25,096 bases of DNA from Proteobacteria bacterium UBA1844. GTDB lineage: Bacteria > Pseudomonadota > Gammaproteobacteria > Steroidobacterales > Woeseiaceae. The notes under the pieces were generated by a model. That model was given only the letters and a program-made list of their open reading frames with translations, was not told the DNA's origin and searched no databases. The translations under genes and the position numbers were made by a program. Location of the stretch: contig DDIS01000085.1 in NCBI GenBank assembly GCA_002338615.1, forward strand, positions 76,350-101,445. Direction: 5' to 3'. This document shows positions 24,622-25,096 of the stretch, in pieces (the stretch's first letter is position 1; every line of letters starts with the position of its first letter).

Positions 24622-24966
24622 ATGTCACTCAATCGCGAAAAGCTACACCGCACAATTCAGTTCGTGCTCGATCTACTCGCGAGCCGAAACTTCACGGAAC
24701 TCGAAAAGGCGACAGACAGTATCCGGATGCGAGCCGAAGAAATGGGCGAAGCCGTCGACGCATATCCCGGCGAGATTGTCGCCAAATTTCAACCGGATGA
24801 CGTTGATGTGGTCCAGATCGACACGCCGATAGAAGAATGCTGGAGTGTCGACGTTCGTCTCCACACAGATCGGGAAAGCCCGTCTGACCTGACCGCATCT
24901 CTAACGCTCAGCGAGGACGGGTCGCAAATGTACCGAGTGGAACTAGACGGCATTCACGTCCTGTAA
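24622..24966 (+). CDS. Small protein, DUF7668-like, unknown function
   Basis: Encodes 114 aa, soluble and acidic, with no signal peptide or membrane span. An N-terminal helix pair (KLHRTIQFVLDLLASRNFTE, then RMRAEEMGEAVDAYPG) precedes a beta-rich half (ECWSVDVRLHT; SDLTASLTL) ending in YRVELDGIHVL. That ending and the pattern W-S-V then S-D-L-T resemble, from memory, the DUF7668 family of small proteins of unknown role; this is a tentative match. The ribosome-binding site before ATG 24622 is weak. It stands alone, with 387 bp of non-coding DNA before it and no gene seen in the 130 bp after it, so the context gives no function. Confidence 0.6.
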   Translation: MSLNREKLHRTIQFVLDLLASRNFTELEKATDSIRMRAEEMGEAVDAYPGEIVAKFQPDDVDVVQIDTPIEECWSVDVRLHTDRESPSDLTASLTLSEDGSQMYRVELDGIHVL

Positions 24967-25096
24967 ATATTCAGAGCGCCACCGGCTGGTTCTGGCCGAC
25001 TGGCGAAGTTCATGCAGCCGATAGCCGAAGGACAGCTCGTCACAAAAGCCGTCAGTCAGAAAACGGCGTTTGTGCGGTAACGTATTTTTCAAGCTG

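Noticed and set aside
24967..25096. Possible integron attC site next to the small isolated gene
   Set aside because: No paired core sites of the RYYYAAC/GTTRRRY type could be found at either side of the gene.

Overview
The window looks like a chromosomal stretch from a free-living Gram-negative bacterium, probably a marine or soil gammaproteobacterium. This rests on two TonB-dependent outer-membrane receptors (one of the Xanthomonas/Caulobacter type, one Oar-like), a Tat-exported flavoprotein, lipoprotein signals, two RpiR regulators and closely packed, moderately GC-rich genes. The taxonomic placement is an inference from gene types only. No rRNA, tRNA, CRISPR array, insertion sequence or phage gene was seen.

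Region 1 (1-7503) is an inositol catabolism locus. On the minus strand lie iolC (cut by the window edge), iolB and a Gfo/Idh/MocA dehydrogenase as one unit, and upstream of them iolG and an RpiR-type regulator as a second unit. Divergent from the regulator is a large TonB-dependent receptor. An AT-rich operator-like motif (GAA-N7-TTC) recurs at all three predicted promoters, so the receptor and both iol units probably form one regulon under the local RpiR protein.

Region 2 (7504-12519) holds a thiolase, then a convergent pair made of a Tat-exported FAD amine oxidase-like protein (spermidine dehydrogenase-like) and a secreted cytochrome P460. An AraC/cupin regulator diverges from the P460 gene.

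Region 3 (12520-14502) has an unrecognised multi-pass membrane protein and a class C beta-lactamase-fold serine hydrolase, probably a lipoprotein.

Region 4 (14527-24234) looks like a peptidoglycan-peptide scavenging locus. A minus-strand operon encodes an exported NlpC/P60 peptidase, an L-Ala-D/L-Glu type dipeptide epimerase, an RpiR regulator and a lipoprotein of the D-aminoacylase family. Divergent from it are an exported transglutaminase-fold protein and, 24 bp later, an Oar-like TonB-dependent receptor. Uptake, peptide cleavage, epimerisation and deacylation would fit one pathway for using cell-wall peptides from other bacteria; this is the most interesting system in the window.

Region 5 (24235-25096) is mostly non-coding: a stem-loop, then one small gene (DUF7668-like) standing alone.
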